From Paracoccaceae bacterium (GTDB lineage: Bacteria; Pseudomonadota; Alphaproteobacteria; Rhodobacterales; Rhodobacteraceae), in the NCBI GenBank assembly GCA_003567315.1, contig PWZT01000097.1:1-57101 (forward strand): DNA of 57,101 bases, read 5' to 3'. The position numbers were made by a program, and so were the translations under genes. Under the pieces are notes generated by a model. That model ran no database searches, was not told where the DNA came from, and saw only the letters and a list, made by a program, of their open reading frames with translations. Each line of letters begins with the position of its first letter. The stretch's first letter is position 1. Below, in pieces: positions 18,235 through 27,182 of this stretch.

Positions 18235-19800
18235 ATGTCGCAGGCGTATCCTTCGGAGGCGGCCGCGCAATCCGCCGCCTCCTCGCCCTTCGCCATCGAG
18301 TTGAAGGGAATATCCAAGGCATTCGGGCCAGTTCAGGCCAACAAGGACATCTCGATCCGCGTGCGGCGCGGCGCGATCCACGGGATCGTGGGCGAGAACG
18401 GCGCCGGAAAATCAACGCTGATGTCGATCCTTTACGGCTTCTACCGCGCGGATGCGGGGGAAATCTTCATCGATGGGGCGCGCACCGAGATCCCCGACAG
18501 TCTCGCAGCGATCCGCGCAGGCATCGGAATGGTGTTCCAGCATTTCAAGCTGGTCGAGAATTTCTCGGTTCTGGAGAACGTGATCCTCGGGGCCGAGGCG
18601 GGCGCACTGCTGCGGCCATCGCTGTCCAAGGCGCGGGGGCTCTTGAAGGATCTGGCGCGCGAGTTCGAGCTGAATGTCAATCCTGACGCGAAGATCGAGG
18701 ATCTCTCGGTTGGCCATCAGCAGCGTGTGGAAATCCTGAAAGCGCTGTATCGCGAGGCCAATATCCTGATCCTTGACGAGCCGACAGGGGTCTTGACGCC
18801 GTCGGAGGCCGATCACCTGTTCCGGATCCTGCGCGGGTTGAAGGAACAGGGCAAGACGATCATTCTGATCACGCATAAATTGCGTGAAATCATGGGTATA
18901 ACGGACGAAGTTAGCGTGATGCGTCGCGGTGAGATGGTGGCGACGCGCAAAACCAGCGAGACCAGCCCGACCGAGCTTGCCGAGTTAATGGTGGGCCGCA
19001 AGGTGTTGTTGCGCGTGGAAAAACCGCCTGCGAATCCGCGTGACGATGTGCTGAAGGTCAAGGGGCTGCGGCTGGTCGATGCGCAGAAGGTCGAGCGCCT
19101 GCGCGGGCTCGATTTCAGCATCCGCGCGGGCGAGATTGTCGGGATCGCAGGCGTCGCAGGCAATGGCCAGTCGGAGCTTCTGGAGGTGCTGGCCGGTCTG
19201 CGCCCTGCCGAAGGCGAGGCCTGGCTGCGCGGCGCGCCGCTGCCGCTTTCGGGGCCGGGCTGCGATGCGCAGGCGCGGCGTGGGCAGCGTGTAGCGCATG
19301 TGCCCGAGGACCGGCATCGGCGCGGGCTGGTGCTGAACTTTCATGCCTGGGAGAATATCGCGCTCGGCTATCACCACGACCCGGCCTACAACCCGAGCCA
19401 GTGGATGATGAACAACGCGGCCATCGTGCAGGATACGCTGGGCAAGATGACAGCCTTCGATGTGCGCCCGCCCGACCCTCAACTCAAGGCGAGCGGGTTT
19501 TCCGGGGGCAACCAGCAGAAGATCGTGCTCGCGCGCGAGATCGAGCATGAGCCCGATCTGCTGCTGGTGGGCCAGCCCACACGCGGGGTGGATATCGGAG
19601 CGATCGAATTCATCCACCAGCGGCTCATCCGGCTGCGTGATGCGGGTTCCGCGATCCTGCTGGTCTCGGTCGAGCTTGACGAGATCATGGCGCTGTCGGA
19701 CCGGATCCTGGTGATGTTTGACGGGCGGATCATGGGCGAGCGTCATCCCGATGACACCAATGCACAGGAACTCGGCCTGATGATGGCGGGGATGACATGA
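18235..19800 (+). CDS. ABC transporter ATP-binding protein, two-domain, nucleoside/sugar type
   Basis: The 521-residue protein contains two fused ATPase domains. The first has Walker A GENGAGKST (about residue 56), signature SVGHQQRVEIL and Walker B LILDEPTGVLTP. The second lacks a canonical Walker A (AGVAGNGQSELL) but keeps the signature SGGNQQKIVLARE and a Walker-B-like LLLVGQPTRGVDIG. This asymmetry is normal for the BMP and ribose importers. The start at 18235 follows the substrate-binding gene by 7 bases. A longer open frame upstream overlaps that gene and is not needed. Confidence 0.93.
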   Translation: MSQAYPSEAAAQSAASSPFAIELKGISKAFGPVQANKDISIRVRRGAIHGIVGENGAGKSTLMSILYGFYRADAGEIFIDGARTEIPDSLAAIRAGIGMVFQHFKLVENFSVLENVILGAEAGALLRPSLSKARGLLKDLAREFELNVNPDAKIEDLSVGHQQRVEILKALYREANILILDEPTGVLTPSEADHLFRILRGLKEQGKTIILITHKLREIMGITDEVSVMRRGEMVATRKTSETSPTELAELMVGRKVLLRVEKPPANPRDDVLKVKGLRLVDAQKVERLRGLDFSIRAGEIVGIAGVAGNGQSELLEVLAGLRPAEGEAWLRGAPLPLSGPGCDAQARRGQRVAHVPEDRHRRGLVLNFHAWENIALGYHHDPAYNPSQWMMNNAAIVQDTLGKMTAFDVRPPDPQLKASGFSGGNQQKIVLAREIEHEPDLLLVGQPTRGVDIGAIEFIHQRLIRLRDAGSAILLVSVELDEIMALSDRILVMFDGRIMGERHPDDTNAQELGLMMAGMT

Positions 19801-20894
19801 GCGCGGCCCGGCGCATCCCGCATTGGGCCGATGTGACGCTGGTGCCGCTGACATCGGTGGTGCTCGCGTTTCTGTTGTCAGCAGTGCTGATCTGGGCCAT
19901 CGGCGAAAGCCCTTGGCAAGCGGTCAAGCTGATGGTCGAGGGTGCTTTCGGGTCGAGCTATGGCTGGGGCTACACGCTATATTATGCGACGAATTTCATT
20001 TTCACCGGGCTCGCGGTGGCCGTGGCCTTTCAGGCGCGGCTGTTCAATATCGGGGGCGAGGGGCAGGCGCTGCTTGGCGGGCTGGGGGTTGCGCTGGTCT
20101 GCCTCTATATCCCCTGGCCGCATTGGTCGCTGGCACTGATTGCCGCAACGCTTGGCGCGGCGCTGTTCGGGGCCGCCTGGGCGCTGATCCCGGGCTATCT
20201 GCAAGCGCGGCGCGGCAGCCACATCGTGATCACCACGATCATGTTCAACTTCATCGCGGCCTCTCTGCTCGGCTATGTGCTGGTGAATGTGCTGCGCCCG
20301 CAAGGCTCGCAAGACCCTTCCTCGCCGCGCTTTCCACCCGAGGCGCATCTGCCCTCGCTGCATGACATGCTCGCAGTTGTGGGCATCCCGTTCAGCCGGG
20401 TTCCGCCGACCAATATCTCGCTCTTCATCGCGGTCGCGATGTGTTTCGCGGTCTGGTTCATGCTCTGGCGCACGCGGCTGGGGTATCAGATCCGCGCCTT
20501 TGGCGAATCCGAGCCCGCCGCCGAATATGCCGGCATCAGCCCGGCGCGGATCACGATCTATGTGATGCTGATCTCGGGCGCGCTCGCGGGGCTGATGGCC
20601 GTGAACTCGGTGATGGGCGAGCAACAGCGGCTGGTACTCAATGCGGTCGAGGGCGCAGGCTTCATCGGCATCGCAGTCGCGCTGATGGGGCGCAACCATC
20701 CCTTCGGCGTGTTTCTGGCCGCGATCCTGTTCGGCTTTCTCTATCAGGGCGGCGCGGAACTCGCGCTCTGGACCTCGATCCCGCGCGAATTGATCGTGGT
20801 GATCCAGGCGCTCGTGATCCTCTTCACCGGCGCTTTGGACAATATGGTGCGTATGCCGATTGCCCGGCTTTTCGCGCTGCGGGGGGCACGGTGA
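19797..20894 (+). CDS. ABC transporter permease, nucleoside type (first subunit)
   Basis: The 365-residue integral membrane protein has about nine to ten spans and the branched-chain/ribose permease fold. NIGGEGQALLGGLG near residue 83 and FGESEPAAEYAGIS near 238 (the coupling helix contacting the ATPase) are family markers. It overlaps the ATPase gene by 4 bases and the second permease gene by 1 base (TGATG), so the four genes form a tightly coupled operon. Confidence 0.93.
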   Translation: MSAARRIPHWADVTLVPLTSVVLAFLLSAVLIWAIGESPWQAVKLMVEGAFGSSYGWGYTLYYATNFIFTGLAVAVAFQARLFNIGGEGQALLGGLGVALVCLYIPWPHWSLALIAATLGAALFGAAWALIPGYLQARRGSHIVITTIMFNFIAASLLGYVLVNVLRPQGSQDPSSPRFPPEAHLPSLHDMLAVVGIPFSRVPPTNISLFIAVAMCFAVWFMLWRTRLGYQIRAFGESEPAAEYAGISPARITIYVMLISGALAGLMAVNSVMGEQQRLVLNAVEGAGFIGIAVALMGRNHPFGVFLAAILFGFLYQGGAELALWTSIPRELIVVIQALVILFTGALDNMVRMPIARLFALRGAR

Positions 20895-21859
20895 TGGATT
20901 TTGCGATCCTCGTTCAGGTTCTGGAATCGACCCTGCGGCTGGCAACGCCGCTTCTGTTCGCCTGCCTCGCCGGGCTGATTTCAGAGCGCGCGGGCGTCTT
21001 CGATATCGGTCTGGAAGGCAAGATGCTCGCAGGCGCCTTCATGGCCGCCGCGATTGCCTTCGTGTCGGGCAATGTCTGGATCGGTGTTGCGGCGGCCGTG
21101 GGGGTGTCGGTCGTCATGTCGCTGATCCATGGCGTCGCTTCGATCACCTTTCGCGGCAACCAGCTCATCTCTGGTGTCGCGATCAATTTTCTGGCCGCCG
21201 GGATCACTGTGGTCATCGCGCAGAACTGGTTCCGGCAGGGCGGGCGCACCCCGTCACTCTCGGGTGATATGCGGATGCAGCGGATCGACCTGCCCTTTGC
21301 AGAGGCGTTGCGCGATGTGCCCGTGCTCGGGCCGATCTATCACGGGATCCTGTCGGGGCACGGGCTCTTGGTCTATGTCGGGCTCCTTTGCGTGCCGCTG
21401 ACATGGTACATGCTCTTTCGCACGCGTTTCGGGCTGCGGCTGCGGGCCGTGGGCGAGAACCCGGCGGCGGTGGACACGGCAGGTATCTCGGTGATCGGGA
21501 TGCGCTACGGGGCGGTCGCGATCTGCGGGGTGCTGTGCGGGCTGGCCGGGGCCTATCTCTCGACCGGGCTGTCGGCCGGGTTCGTGCAGGACATGTCAGC
21601 CGGGCGCGGGTTCATCGCGCTGGCGGCCATGATCTTCGCCAAATGGCGGCCCTGGCACGCGCTGGGGGCAGTCTGGCTCTTCGGGCTGCTCGAAGCTGTG
21701 GCCAACCGGTTTCAGAACATTGAAATTTTGGGCCTGGCAGTCCCAGTTCAGGCAATGCAGGCCTTGCCCTACATCCTGACCGTTGTCATTCTGGCAGGGT
21801 TCGTGGGCAAAGCCATCCCGCCGCGCGCGGGTGGTTCGGCCTATGTCAAGGAACACTAG
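20894..21859 (+). CDS. ABC transporter permease, nucleoside type (second subunit)
   Basis: The 321-residue membrane protein is the second permease of the BMP importer. FDIGLEGKMLAGAF near residue 36 and the coupling motif AVGENPAAVDTAGISV near 190 are characteristic. The ATG at 20894 follows directly from the preceding stop. A longer in-frame extension back to 20441 lies wholly inside the first permease gene and has no membrane character, so I reject it. Confidence 0.93.
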   Translation: MDFAILVQVLESTLRLATPLLFACLAGLISERAGVFDIGLEGKMLAGAFMAAAIAFVSGNVWIGVAAAVGVSVVMSLIHGVASITFRGNQLISGVAINFLAAGITVVIAQNWFRQGGRTPSLSGDMRMQRIDLPFAEALRDVPVLGPIYHGILSGHGLLVYVGLLCVPLTWYMLFRTRFGLRLRAVGENPAAVDTAGISVIGMRYGAVAICGVLCGLAGAYLSTGLSAGFVQDMSAGRGFIALAAMIFAKWRPWHALGAVWLFGLLEAVANRFQNIEILGLAVPVQAMQALPYILTVVILAGFVGKAIPPRAGGSAYVKEH

Positions 21860-21885
21860 ACAGCCCAAGAGGCCCTGAGAGCGGC

Positions 21886-22806
21886 ATGCAGATCTACCTG
21901 CCCATCGCCGAGACATCGGTCAACGCCTTCACATTGCTGGGCGTGGGCGGCGGTGTCGGCTTGCTCTCGGGCATGTTCGGGGTTGGCGGCGGCTTCCTGA
22001 TCACGCCGCTTCTGTTCTTCATCGGCGTGCCGCCGCCGGTTGCGGTGGCCACGGGTGTCAATCAGGTGGTGGCCTCGTCGATCTCGGGCGTGCTCGCGCA
22101 TCTCAAGCGCAAGACGGTCGATCTGCGTATGGGCACTGTGCTGCTGATCGGGGGTCTGATCGGGTCGATCATCGGGATCTGGTTCTTCAACCTGATGCAG
22201 CGGCTGGGCCAGATCGACCTGATCGTGCAGCTCTCATATGTGATCTTTCTGGGCATCATCGGCGCGCTGATGCTGCAGGAAAGCCTGCGCGCGATCCTGC
22301 GCTCCCGAAACCCCAACGCGCCGCGGCGCAAGCTGCACAGCCATACATGGATCCATAATCTGCCCTTCAAGATGAAGTTCCGCGCCTCGGGGCTTTATAT
22401 CTCGGTCTTTCCGCCGCTTCTCGTGGGGATGGGCGTCGGTATTCTGGCCGCGATCATGGGGGTCGGGGGCGGCTTCGTCCTTGTGCCCGCGATGATCTAT
22501 CTGTTGGGCATGCCGACCAAGGTCGTGATCGGCACCTCGCTCTTTCAGGTGACCTTCGTGGCTGCGTTTACCACGATGATGCACGCGATCACCAACCAGA
22601 GCGTCGATGTGATGCTCGCGGCCTTTCTGATTCTCGGCGGGGTTATAGGTGCGCAGCTCGGCACGCGGATCGGGCTCAAGCTGCAGGCAGAACAGTTGCG
22701 CATCCTGCTTGCGCTTCTGGTGCTCGCAGTCTGTGGCAAGATCGCCTTCGATCTGCTCTGGACGCCGTCCGAGCTTTACACGATCACTGTGCCGGGGCGG
22801 TTCTGA
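21886..22806 (+). CDS. TSUP/TauE-SafE family membrane permease (putative sulfite or organosulfonate exporter)
   Basis: The 306-residue protein has about eight spans and the duplicated TSUP motif: GLLSGMFGVGGGFLITPLL near residue 24 and ILAAIMGVGGGFVLVPAMIYLLG near 182. The family moves small anions such as sulfite, sulfoacetate or other organosulfur compounds. It lies 26 bases after the transporter operon and overlaps the next gene by 1 base, so it is co-translated with the TIGR02186 protein. Substrate is unknown. Confidence 0.9.
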   Translation: MQIYLPIAETSVNAFTLLGVGGGVGLLSGMFGVGGGFLITPLLFFIGVPPPVAVATGVNQVVASSISGVLAHLKRKTVDLRMGTVLLIGGLIGSIIGIWFFNLMQRLGQIDLIVQLSYVIFLGIIGALMLQESLRAILRSRNPNAPRRKLHSHTWIHNLPFKMKFRASGLYISVFPPLLVGMGVGILAAIMGVGGGFVLVPAMIYLLGMPTKVVIGTSLFQVTFVAAFTTMMHAITNQSVDVMLAAFLILGGVIGAQLGTRIGLKLQAEQLRILLALLVLAVCGKIAFDLLWTPSELYTITVPGRF

Positions 22807-23561
22807 TGCGGGTGCTGCTTGTCCTTATGCTCTGCCTCGCCGCCTTGCCTTTGCGGGCGGAGGAGGTGATCGCCGGGCTCAGCCAGAATCGCGTGTCGCT
22901 GACGGTGAATTTCGAGGGCTCTGACATCCTGATCTATGGCGCGGTCCGGCGCGAGACCGCGCCTGCCGAGACCGAGCTTGATGTCATCGTGGCCATCGAG
23001 GGGCCGCCGCAACCCGCCGTGATCTGGCGCAAGGCGCGCCGCGCCGGGATCTGGGTGAACACCGATGCGCAGGAGGTCCGCGCGGCGCCGAGCTTCTATG
23101 CTGTCGCCACCACGCGGCCCCTGGGCGATATCCTGTCGCCCGAAGCTGATCTGACGCATCGCATCTCGACAAGGCTTGCGATTTTCGAGGCGCGCAGCAC
23201 AGTCGATCGCGATGATCCCGCAGCCTTTACCGAAGCTCTGATCCGCATTCGCGAAAACGAGGGGCTGTATCAAAGCCGCGATGGCGATGTGACGCTCGAA
23301 CAAGACACGCTGTTCAATACCCGCATTCTGCTGCCCAAGAATATCGTCGAGGGCACCTATTCGGCGCGGATCTTCCTTGTGCGCGATGGCGATGTGATCG
23401 ACGAGTTCGAGACCTTCATCGATGTGCGCAAGGCCGTGCTGGAACGCTGGCTGACCAATCTCGCCTATGATCAACCCTTTCTCTACGGGCTGCTCGCGCT
23501 GTTTCTGGCCGTGTTCTTCGGTTGGGGCGCATCTGCGGCCTTCCGGCTGGTGCGGAGCTGA
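22806..23561 (+). CDS. TIGR02186 family predicted membrane-anchored periplasmic protein
   Basis: The 251-residue product has a signal peptide (about residues 1-19, ending LRAEE), a beta-rich periplasmic domain with NRVSLTVNFEGSDILIYG and SFYAVATTRPLGDILSP, and one C-terminal membrane span (LYGLLALFLAVFFGWGASAAF). This matches the TIGR02186 conserved hypothetical family of alphaproteobacteria, which typically sits next to a TSUP permease. The start codon is fused to the permease stop (TGATG). The domain may be an accessory that presents substrate or senses it. No biochemical role is known to me. Confidence 0.85.
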   Translation: MRVLLVLMLCLAALPLRAEEVIAGLSQNRVSLTVNFEGSDILIYGAVRRETAPAETELDVIVAIEGPPQPAVIWRKARRAGIWVNTDAQEVRAAPSFYAVATTRPLGDILSPEADLTHRISTRLAIFEARSTVDRDDPAAFTEALIRIRENEGLYQSRDGDVTLEQDTLFNTRILLPKNIVEGTYSARIFLVRDGDVIDEFETFIDVRKAVLERWLTNLAYDQPFLYGLLALFLAVFFGWGASAAFRLVRS

Positions 23562-23564
23562 GCC

Positions 23565-23801
23565 TTAGAAGGCGCGGAATGTCATTGTCGTGAGCGTCCG
23601 GTTGATGCCCGGAATATCGAAGAGATGGTTCGTCAGGTAATGGCCGACATCCTCCTCATCGGGGATATAGACCTTCGCGATCAGATCATATTCGCCCGAA
23701 GTGGAGTAAAGCTCCGAGACCACTTCACGATCATAGATGGCATCGGCCACCTCATAGGTCTTGCCGGGCTGGCAGCGGAACTGAACAAAGACACAACGCA
23801 T
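23565..23801 (-). CDS. Stand-alone Lrp/AsnC ligand-binding (RAM) domain protein
   Basis: The 78-residue protein corresponds to the C-terminal ligand-binding and oligomerisation domain of Lrp/AsnC regulators, with no helix-turn-helix. Typical features are the alternating beta strands, GEYDLIAKVYIPDEEDVGHYL in the middle and INRTLTTMTFRAF at the end. Such short proteins bind amino acids and can form mixed oligomers with full Lrp proteins. It is convergent with the TIGR02186 gene (3 bases between the two stops) and lies upstream of nothing coupled. Its partner regulator is not in the window. Confidence 0.88.
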   Translation of the reverse strand: MRCVFVQFRCQPGKTYEVADAIYDREVVSELYSTSGEYDLIAKVYIPDEEDVGHYLTNHLFDIPGINRTLTTMTFRAF

Positions 23802-23898
23802 TCGGCTTCCCTCGATCTCAAAGCTGGTGCCATACTCGCTGATGTGCGGCCCAAGTCAATGCCGCCCAATGTGATTTCCGCAGCCTTCGCAGCGCGGG

Positions 23899-25422
23899 TC
23901 ATTCCTGTGCCGCAAGTGCGAGAGCGGCAGGGGCTGCGGAGAGGTCTTCGGTGGAAAGCTCTGCGCGCGGGCGTCCGAGACGATTGCGGATCACCCAATG
24001 CAGCCGGTGCTCGGCGCGCGTGATCGCGACATAGGCCAGCCGCTTCCAAAGAGGAATGCCCGCCTCTGACCGGCCCGCGCGCGCGGCCGCGAAGAGATCG
24101 GGCGCGAAGACCTGCACATCGGGCCATTGCGAGCCCTGCGCTTTGTGGATCGTGACCGCCGCGCCATGCACGAACGCCGCGCCCATCGTGGCGGCGAAGG
24201 GGATGAAGGGCTCTTCCTCGAGATCCCGCTCGATCTTGATGATCGAGGCCACCGAGATCTGCGGCTCCTCGGCCCCGAAAATATGCAGCCGCGAGAAGCC
24301 CGGTTTGCGCCCTGGCCCAAGATAGACCACCTGCGCGCCCTTGATGAGCCCGCGCGCCTCCAGATCAATCCGCTTCTTGCGATGCTTGAGCGGTAGCTCC
24401 AGCCCGTCGCAGAGCAGCGGCTCGCCGGGCAGAAGCTCGGTCTCGGGCGCATCATGCGCGCGGCGGAAGGCGTTGATAAGGCGCAGCCGGGTTGCATTGC
24501 GCCAGACCAGCACCGGCGAGCGCGCCATCAGGTCGCAATCCACCCGTTCGACGAGTTGCACGCGCGCGTCGCGCTGCGCGGCGTCGCGGATGCGCGCTTC
24601 GAATTCCTCGAAGCCGAGCGCCGGATCGGCCAGCGCATGGGCGAGATCGAGGATCGGGTTGTCCTGCGCCTGCCGGTGGATGCGCGAGAGGCTGAGTTGC
24701 GCGGGCGTGGGCAGAGTGTCGAACACCATCTTGCCGGATTGGCCAACAGGCGCAAGCTGGGCCGGATCGCCGAACAGGATCAGAGTGGAAAACAGCTCCT
24801 GCAAATCCTCGAGCTGGCGCTCATCGAGCATCGAGCTTTCATCGACAAAGCCTATATCGAGCGGGTCTTCGCGCCGTTTCCAGCCGGTGATGAAATCCGA
24901 ACCGCGCAGACCTGCCGCTGCAAGCGCACCGGGGATGGATTTCACTTGCTCATAGAATGCATGCGCGCGGTCCAGCGCCGTCTCCGAGAGCCCCGCGACG
25001 CTCGGGCGGGGCAGGTTGCCCGTCAGCCATTCGGCGATGCGCTCATATTCGGGGTCATAGACAGGCGTGTAGAGGATCCGGTGCAGCGTTGTCGCCGCAA
25101 CCCCGCGCAGCCGCAGCACGGACGCCGCCTTGTTGGTGGGCGCCAGCACGGCAAGGCTGCGCTTTTCGCGCTTGCGTCGGCTCTCATACTCGCCCGAGAC
25201 CAGCTCCAGCCCGGCCTCCGAGAGGGCACGCGTCAGCGCGGCCAGAAGCATCGTCTTGCCCGAGCCGGCCTTGCCCATGATCGCGAAAGTCTGCTGCGCA
25301 TGGTCGGGCGCGGGTGCGCTCTCGCCACGGGCCAGATCGATGCCCGCGCGCCCCAGCGCATCGGCGACCCGATCCCAGGCCTCGGCCTGATCCTCGGAAA
25401 ACTGCAAGGCGGGCTCAGTCAT
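23899..25422 (-). CDS. RecD-like superfamily 1 DNA helicase (AAA_30/UvrD_C_2)
   Basis: The 507-residue protein has Walker A GKAGSGKT near residue 51, a Walker-B-like DESSMLD near 205 and motif III LFGDPAQLAPVGQSG near 228. Near the C-terminus are TIHKAQGSQWPDVQVF and AITRAEHRLHWV, the UvrD_C_2 motifs V and VI. This is the RecD/TraA-type helicase core without RecD's N-terminal extension, so it probably unwinds DNA during repair. It is monocistronic as far as can be seen. No RecB or RecC is nearby, as expected for alphaproteobacteria that use AddAB. Confidence 0.88.
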   Translation of the reverse strand: MTEPALQFSEDQAEAWDRVADALGRAGIDLARGESAPAPDHAQQTFAIMGKAGSGKTMLLAALTRALSEAGLELVSGEYESRRKREKRSLAVLAPTNKAASVLRLRGVAATTLHRILYTPVYDPEYERIAEWLTGNLPRPSVAGLSETALDRAHAFYEQVKSIPGALAAAGLRGSDFITGWKRREDPLDIGFVDESSMLDERQLEDLQELFSTLILFGDPAQLAPVGQSGKMVFDTLPTPAQLSLSRIHRQAQDNPILDLAHALADPALGFEEFEARIRDAAQRDARVQLVERVDCDLMARSPVLVWRNATRLRLINAFRRAHDAPETELLPGEPLLCDGLELPLKHRKKRIDLEARGLIKGAQVVYLGPGRKPGFSRLHIFGAEEPQISVASIIKIERDLEEEPFIPFAATMGAAFVHGAAVTIHKAQGSQWPDVQVFAPDLFAAARAGRSEAGIPLWKRLAYVAITRAEHRLHWVIRNRLGRPRAELSTEDLSAAPAALALAAQE

Positions 25423-25491
25423 GGGCCCTTCTTACCGCAAGCCCGAGGCGAGGGGCAGCGCCAAATCCGCGAATGGCAGAGAAAAAGGGCG

Positions 25492-25677
25492 CTAGCCGTC
25501 GTCCTTGTCGGGCTTATCCTCGGGCGGTGGCTCGGGCGGCGGGTCGTCGAGATTGGCGAGTTCCAGATGCGCCAATTCGATCGCGGCTTCGAGATGCTCC
25601 GCCAGGGCAGGCAGGTCGTTCTCCGCCGCATAGAGGCGGAGATCCGTCAAGGCTTCTATAATCCAATGCTGTGTCAC
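25492..25677 (-). CDS. Small conserved-looking hypothetical protein
   Basis: A frame of about 61 codons starting at GTG 25677 (a GGAG lies 9 bases upstream) or at ATG 25692. The first 45 residues are predicted helical (IIEALTDLRLYAAENDLPALAEHLEAAIELAHLE), and the end is a Pro/Asp/Glu/Lys linker. No membrane span, no known motif. It lies between the helicase and ccr on the same strand. I recall similar short proteins in Rhodobacteraceae but cannot name a family. Confidence 0.6.
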   Translation of the reverse strand: MTQHWIIEALTDLRLYAAENDLPALAEHLEAAIELAHLELANLDDPPPEPPPEDKPDKDDG

Positions 25678-25763
25678 TCGGGTACGCTCCATCGGGACAG
25701 ATTCTCATCTGTCGGACAGTGGACAAATCGTCACCAATCCTTGGTAAATCCCGAATGAGGCCC

Positions 25764-25801
25764 CAAAAAGGAAACACCGCGCCAAGAAAAATGCGCGGTG
25801 T
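25764..25801 (-). terminator. Intrinsic terminator of ccr
   Basis: On the minus strand ACACCGCGC (25801-25793) pairs perfectly with GCGCGGTGT (25782-25774) around a 10-base loop, followed by TTTCCTTTTT. It lies 35 bases past the ccr stop codon. Stem, loop and T-rich tail fit a Rho-independent terminator. Confidence 0.85.
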
Positions 25802-25835
25802 CACTCATGTGGTTTATTTGTGGCGTCGCTGTGCC

Positions 25836-27128
25836 TCAGCGTTTGGGGCTTGCCTCAAGTGTGTCCTCGAAGGTCCGCAGCCCGGTGCGTGGCGATTGCA
25901 CCAGCACGGCCATGTTGCCGGGCTTGTGTTCATTGCGATACATTTTGGTGTGGGCTTTCGGAATATCGGCCCAGGGGAAGACCTCGGACATGCACGGGTC
26001 CAGCCTGCGCTCGATCATCAACTGGTTGGCAGCCGAAGCCTGCTTGAGATGCGCGAAATGGCTGCCCTGCAGGCGTTTCTGATGCATCCACATATAGCGC
26101 ACGTCGAAGGTGCAGTTGAACCCCGAGGTGCCCGCGCAGATCACGACCATGCCGCCTTTCTTGACCACAAGGGTCGAGACCGGGAATGTCGCCTCGCCGG
26201 GATGCTCGAAGACCATATCGACATTCACGCCCTTGCCGGTGATGTCCCAGATCGCCTTGCCGAATTTGCGCGCTTCTTTCAGCCATTCGTTGTATTCGGG
26301 CGTGTTGACCGTGGGCAATTGCCCCCAGCAATTGAACTCCTTGCGGTTGATGACCCCCTTCGCGCCCTGATCCAGCACGAATTGCCGCTTGCTCTCGTCC
26401 GAGATCACCCCGATGGCATTCGCACCCGCCGTGTTGGCAAGCTGGATCGCATAGGAGCCGAGCCCGCCCGAGGCCCCCCAGACCAGTACGTTCTGGCCCG
26501 GTTTCAGGTCATGCGGCTCATGGCCAAAGAGCATCCGGTAGGCAGTGGCGAGCGTCAGCGTGTAGCAGGCCGATTCTTCCCAGGTCAGATGCTTGGGGCG
26601 TGGCATGAGCTGCTGCGCCTGCACATTGGTGAACTGCGCGAAAGAGCCGTCCGGGGTTTCATAGCCCCAGATGCGCTGGCTCGGCGAATACATCGGGTCG
26701 CCGCCATTGCAATGCTCGTCATCGCCATCGTCCTGATTGCAATGGATCACCACCTCATCGCCGACCTTCCAGCGCTTGACCTTGTCGCCCACGGCCCAGA
26801 CGATCCCCGAAGCGTCGGAGCCCGCGATATGGAAGGGCGCCTTATGCACATCGAAGGGCGAGATCGGCTGGCCCAGACCGGCCCAGATGCCATTATAGTT
26901 AACGCCGGCGGCCATCACGAGAACCAGCACTTCATGGCTGTCGAGCACGGGCACATCGACCACTTCGACCTGCATCGCCTGCTCGGGCTCGCCATGGCGT
27001 TCACGGCGGATGGTCCAGGCATACATCTGCTTGGGCACATAGCCCATGGGCGGCATTTCACCGATCTCGTAGAGGTCCTTTTCCGGCGCGTCATAGGCCA
27101 CAACGCCATTTTGTGTATCGAGAGCCAT
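25836..27128 (-). CDS. ccr: Crotonyl-CoA carboxylase/reductase
   Basis: Ccr is the NADPH-dependent reductive carboxylase that turns crotonyl-CoA plus CO2 into ethylmalonyl-CoA, the key step of the ethylmalonyl-CoA pathway for acetyl-CoA assimilation. The 430-residue product is full length. It has an MDR fold with the substrate-side AGVNYNGIWAGLGQP near residue 77, the cofactor loop VWGASGGLGSYAIQLA near 216 and the C-terminal GSHFAHLKQA block near 365, which contains the His that helps hold CO2 in characterised enzymes. A perfect TAAGGAGG precedes the ATG. Other pathway genes (ecm, mcd, meaB) are not in the window. Confidence 0.96.
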   Translation of the reverse strand: MALDTQNGVVAYDAPEKDLYEIGEMPPMGYVPKQMYAWTIRRERHGEPEQAMQVEVVDVPVLDSHEVLVLVMAAGVNYNGIWAGLGQPISPFDVHKAPFHIAGSDASGIVWAVGDKVKRWKVGDEVVIHCNQDDGDDEHCNGGDPMYSPSQRIWGYETPDGSFAQFTNVQAQQLMPRPKHLTWEESACYTLTLATAYRMLFGHEPHDLKPGQNVLVWGASGGLGSYAIQLANTAGANAIGVISDESKRQFVLDQGAKGVINRKEFNCWGQLPTVNTPEYNEWLKEARKFGKAIWDITGKGVNVDMVFEHPGEATFPVSTLVVKKGGMVVICAGTSGFNCTFDVRYMWMHQKRLQGSHFAHLKQASAANQLMIERRLDPCMSEVFPWADIPKAHTKMYRNEHKPGNMAVLVQSPRTGLRTFEDTLEASPKR

Positions 27129-27171
27129 ATTGCCTCCTTACCTGTCTTGGGGCACGCCCCGGTCACGATTA

Positions 27172-27182
27172 CTGCGCCGCAG
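27172..27182. promoter_or_regulatory. CTGC-N3-GCAG palindrome in the ccr upstream region
   Basis: CTGCGCCGCAG lies 44 bases upstream of the ccr start. CTGC-N3-GCAG is the type of site reported for the PhaR regulator of polyhydroxybutyrate genes in Paracoccus. Further TGCA-rich sequences (GCTGCAAGC, TTGCATTGTTGCGCA on the minus strand) follow within 60 bases. The ethylmalonyl-CoA pathway is tied to polyester turnover, so such control is plausible, but the site is short and GC-rich chance matches are common. Confidence 0.3.

Noticed and set aside
17169..18317. 382-codon frame opposite the BMP substrate-binding gene
   Set aside because: No signal peptide or domain; the plus-strand gene has a signal peptide and family motifs.
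20441..20893. N-terminal extension of the second BMP permease
   Set aside because: Falls inside the first permease gene, lacks membrane character, and a proper ATG exists at 20894.
24454..25758. Long plus-strand frame opposite the RecD-like helicase
   Set aside because: The helicase motifs are all on the minus strand; the plus frame is Arg/Gln/Gly-rich shadow sequence.
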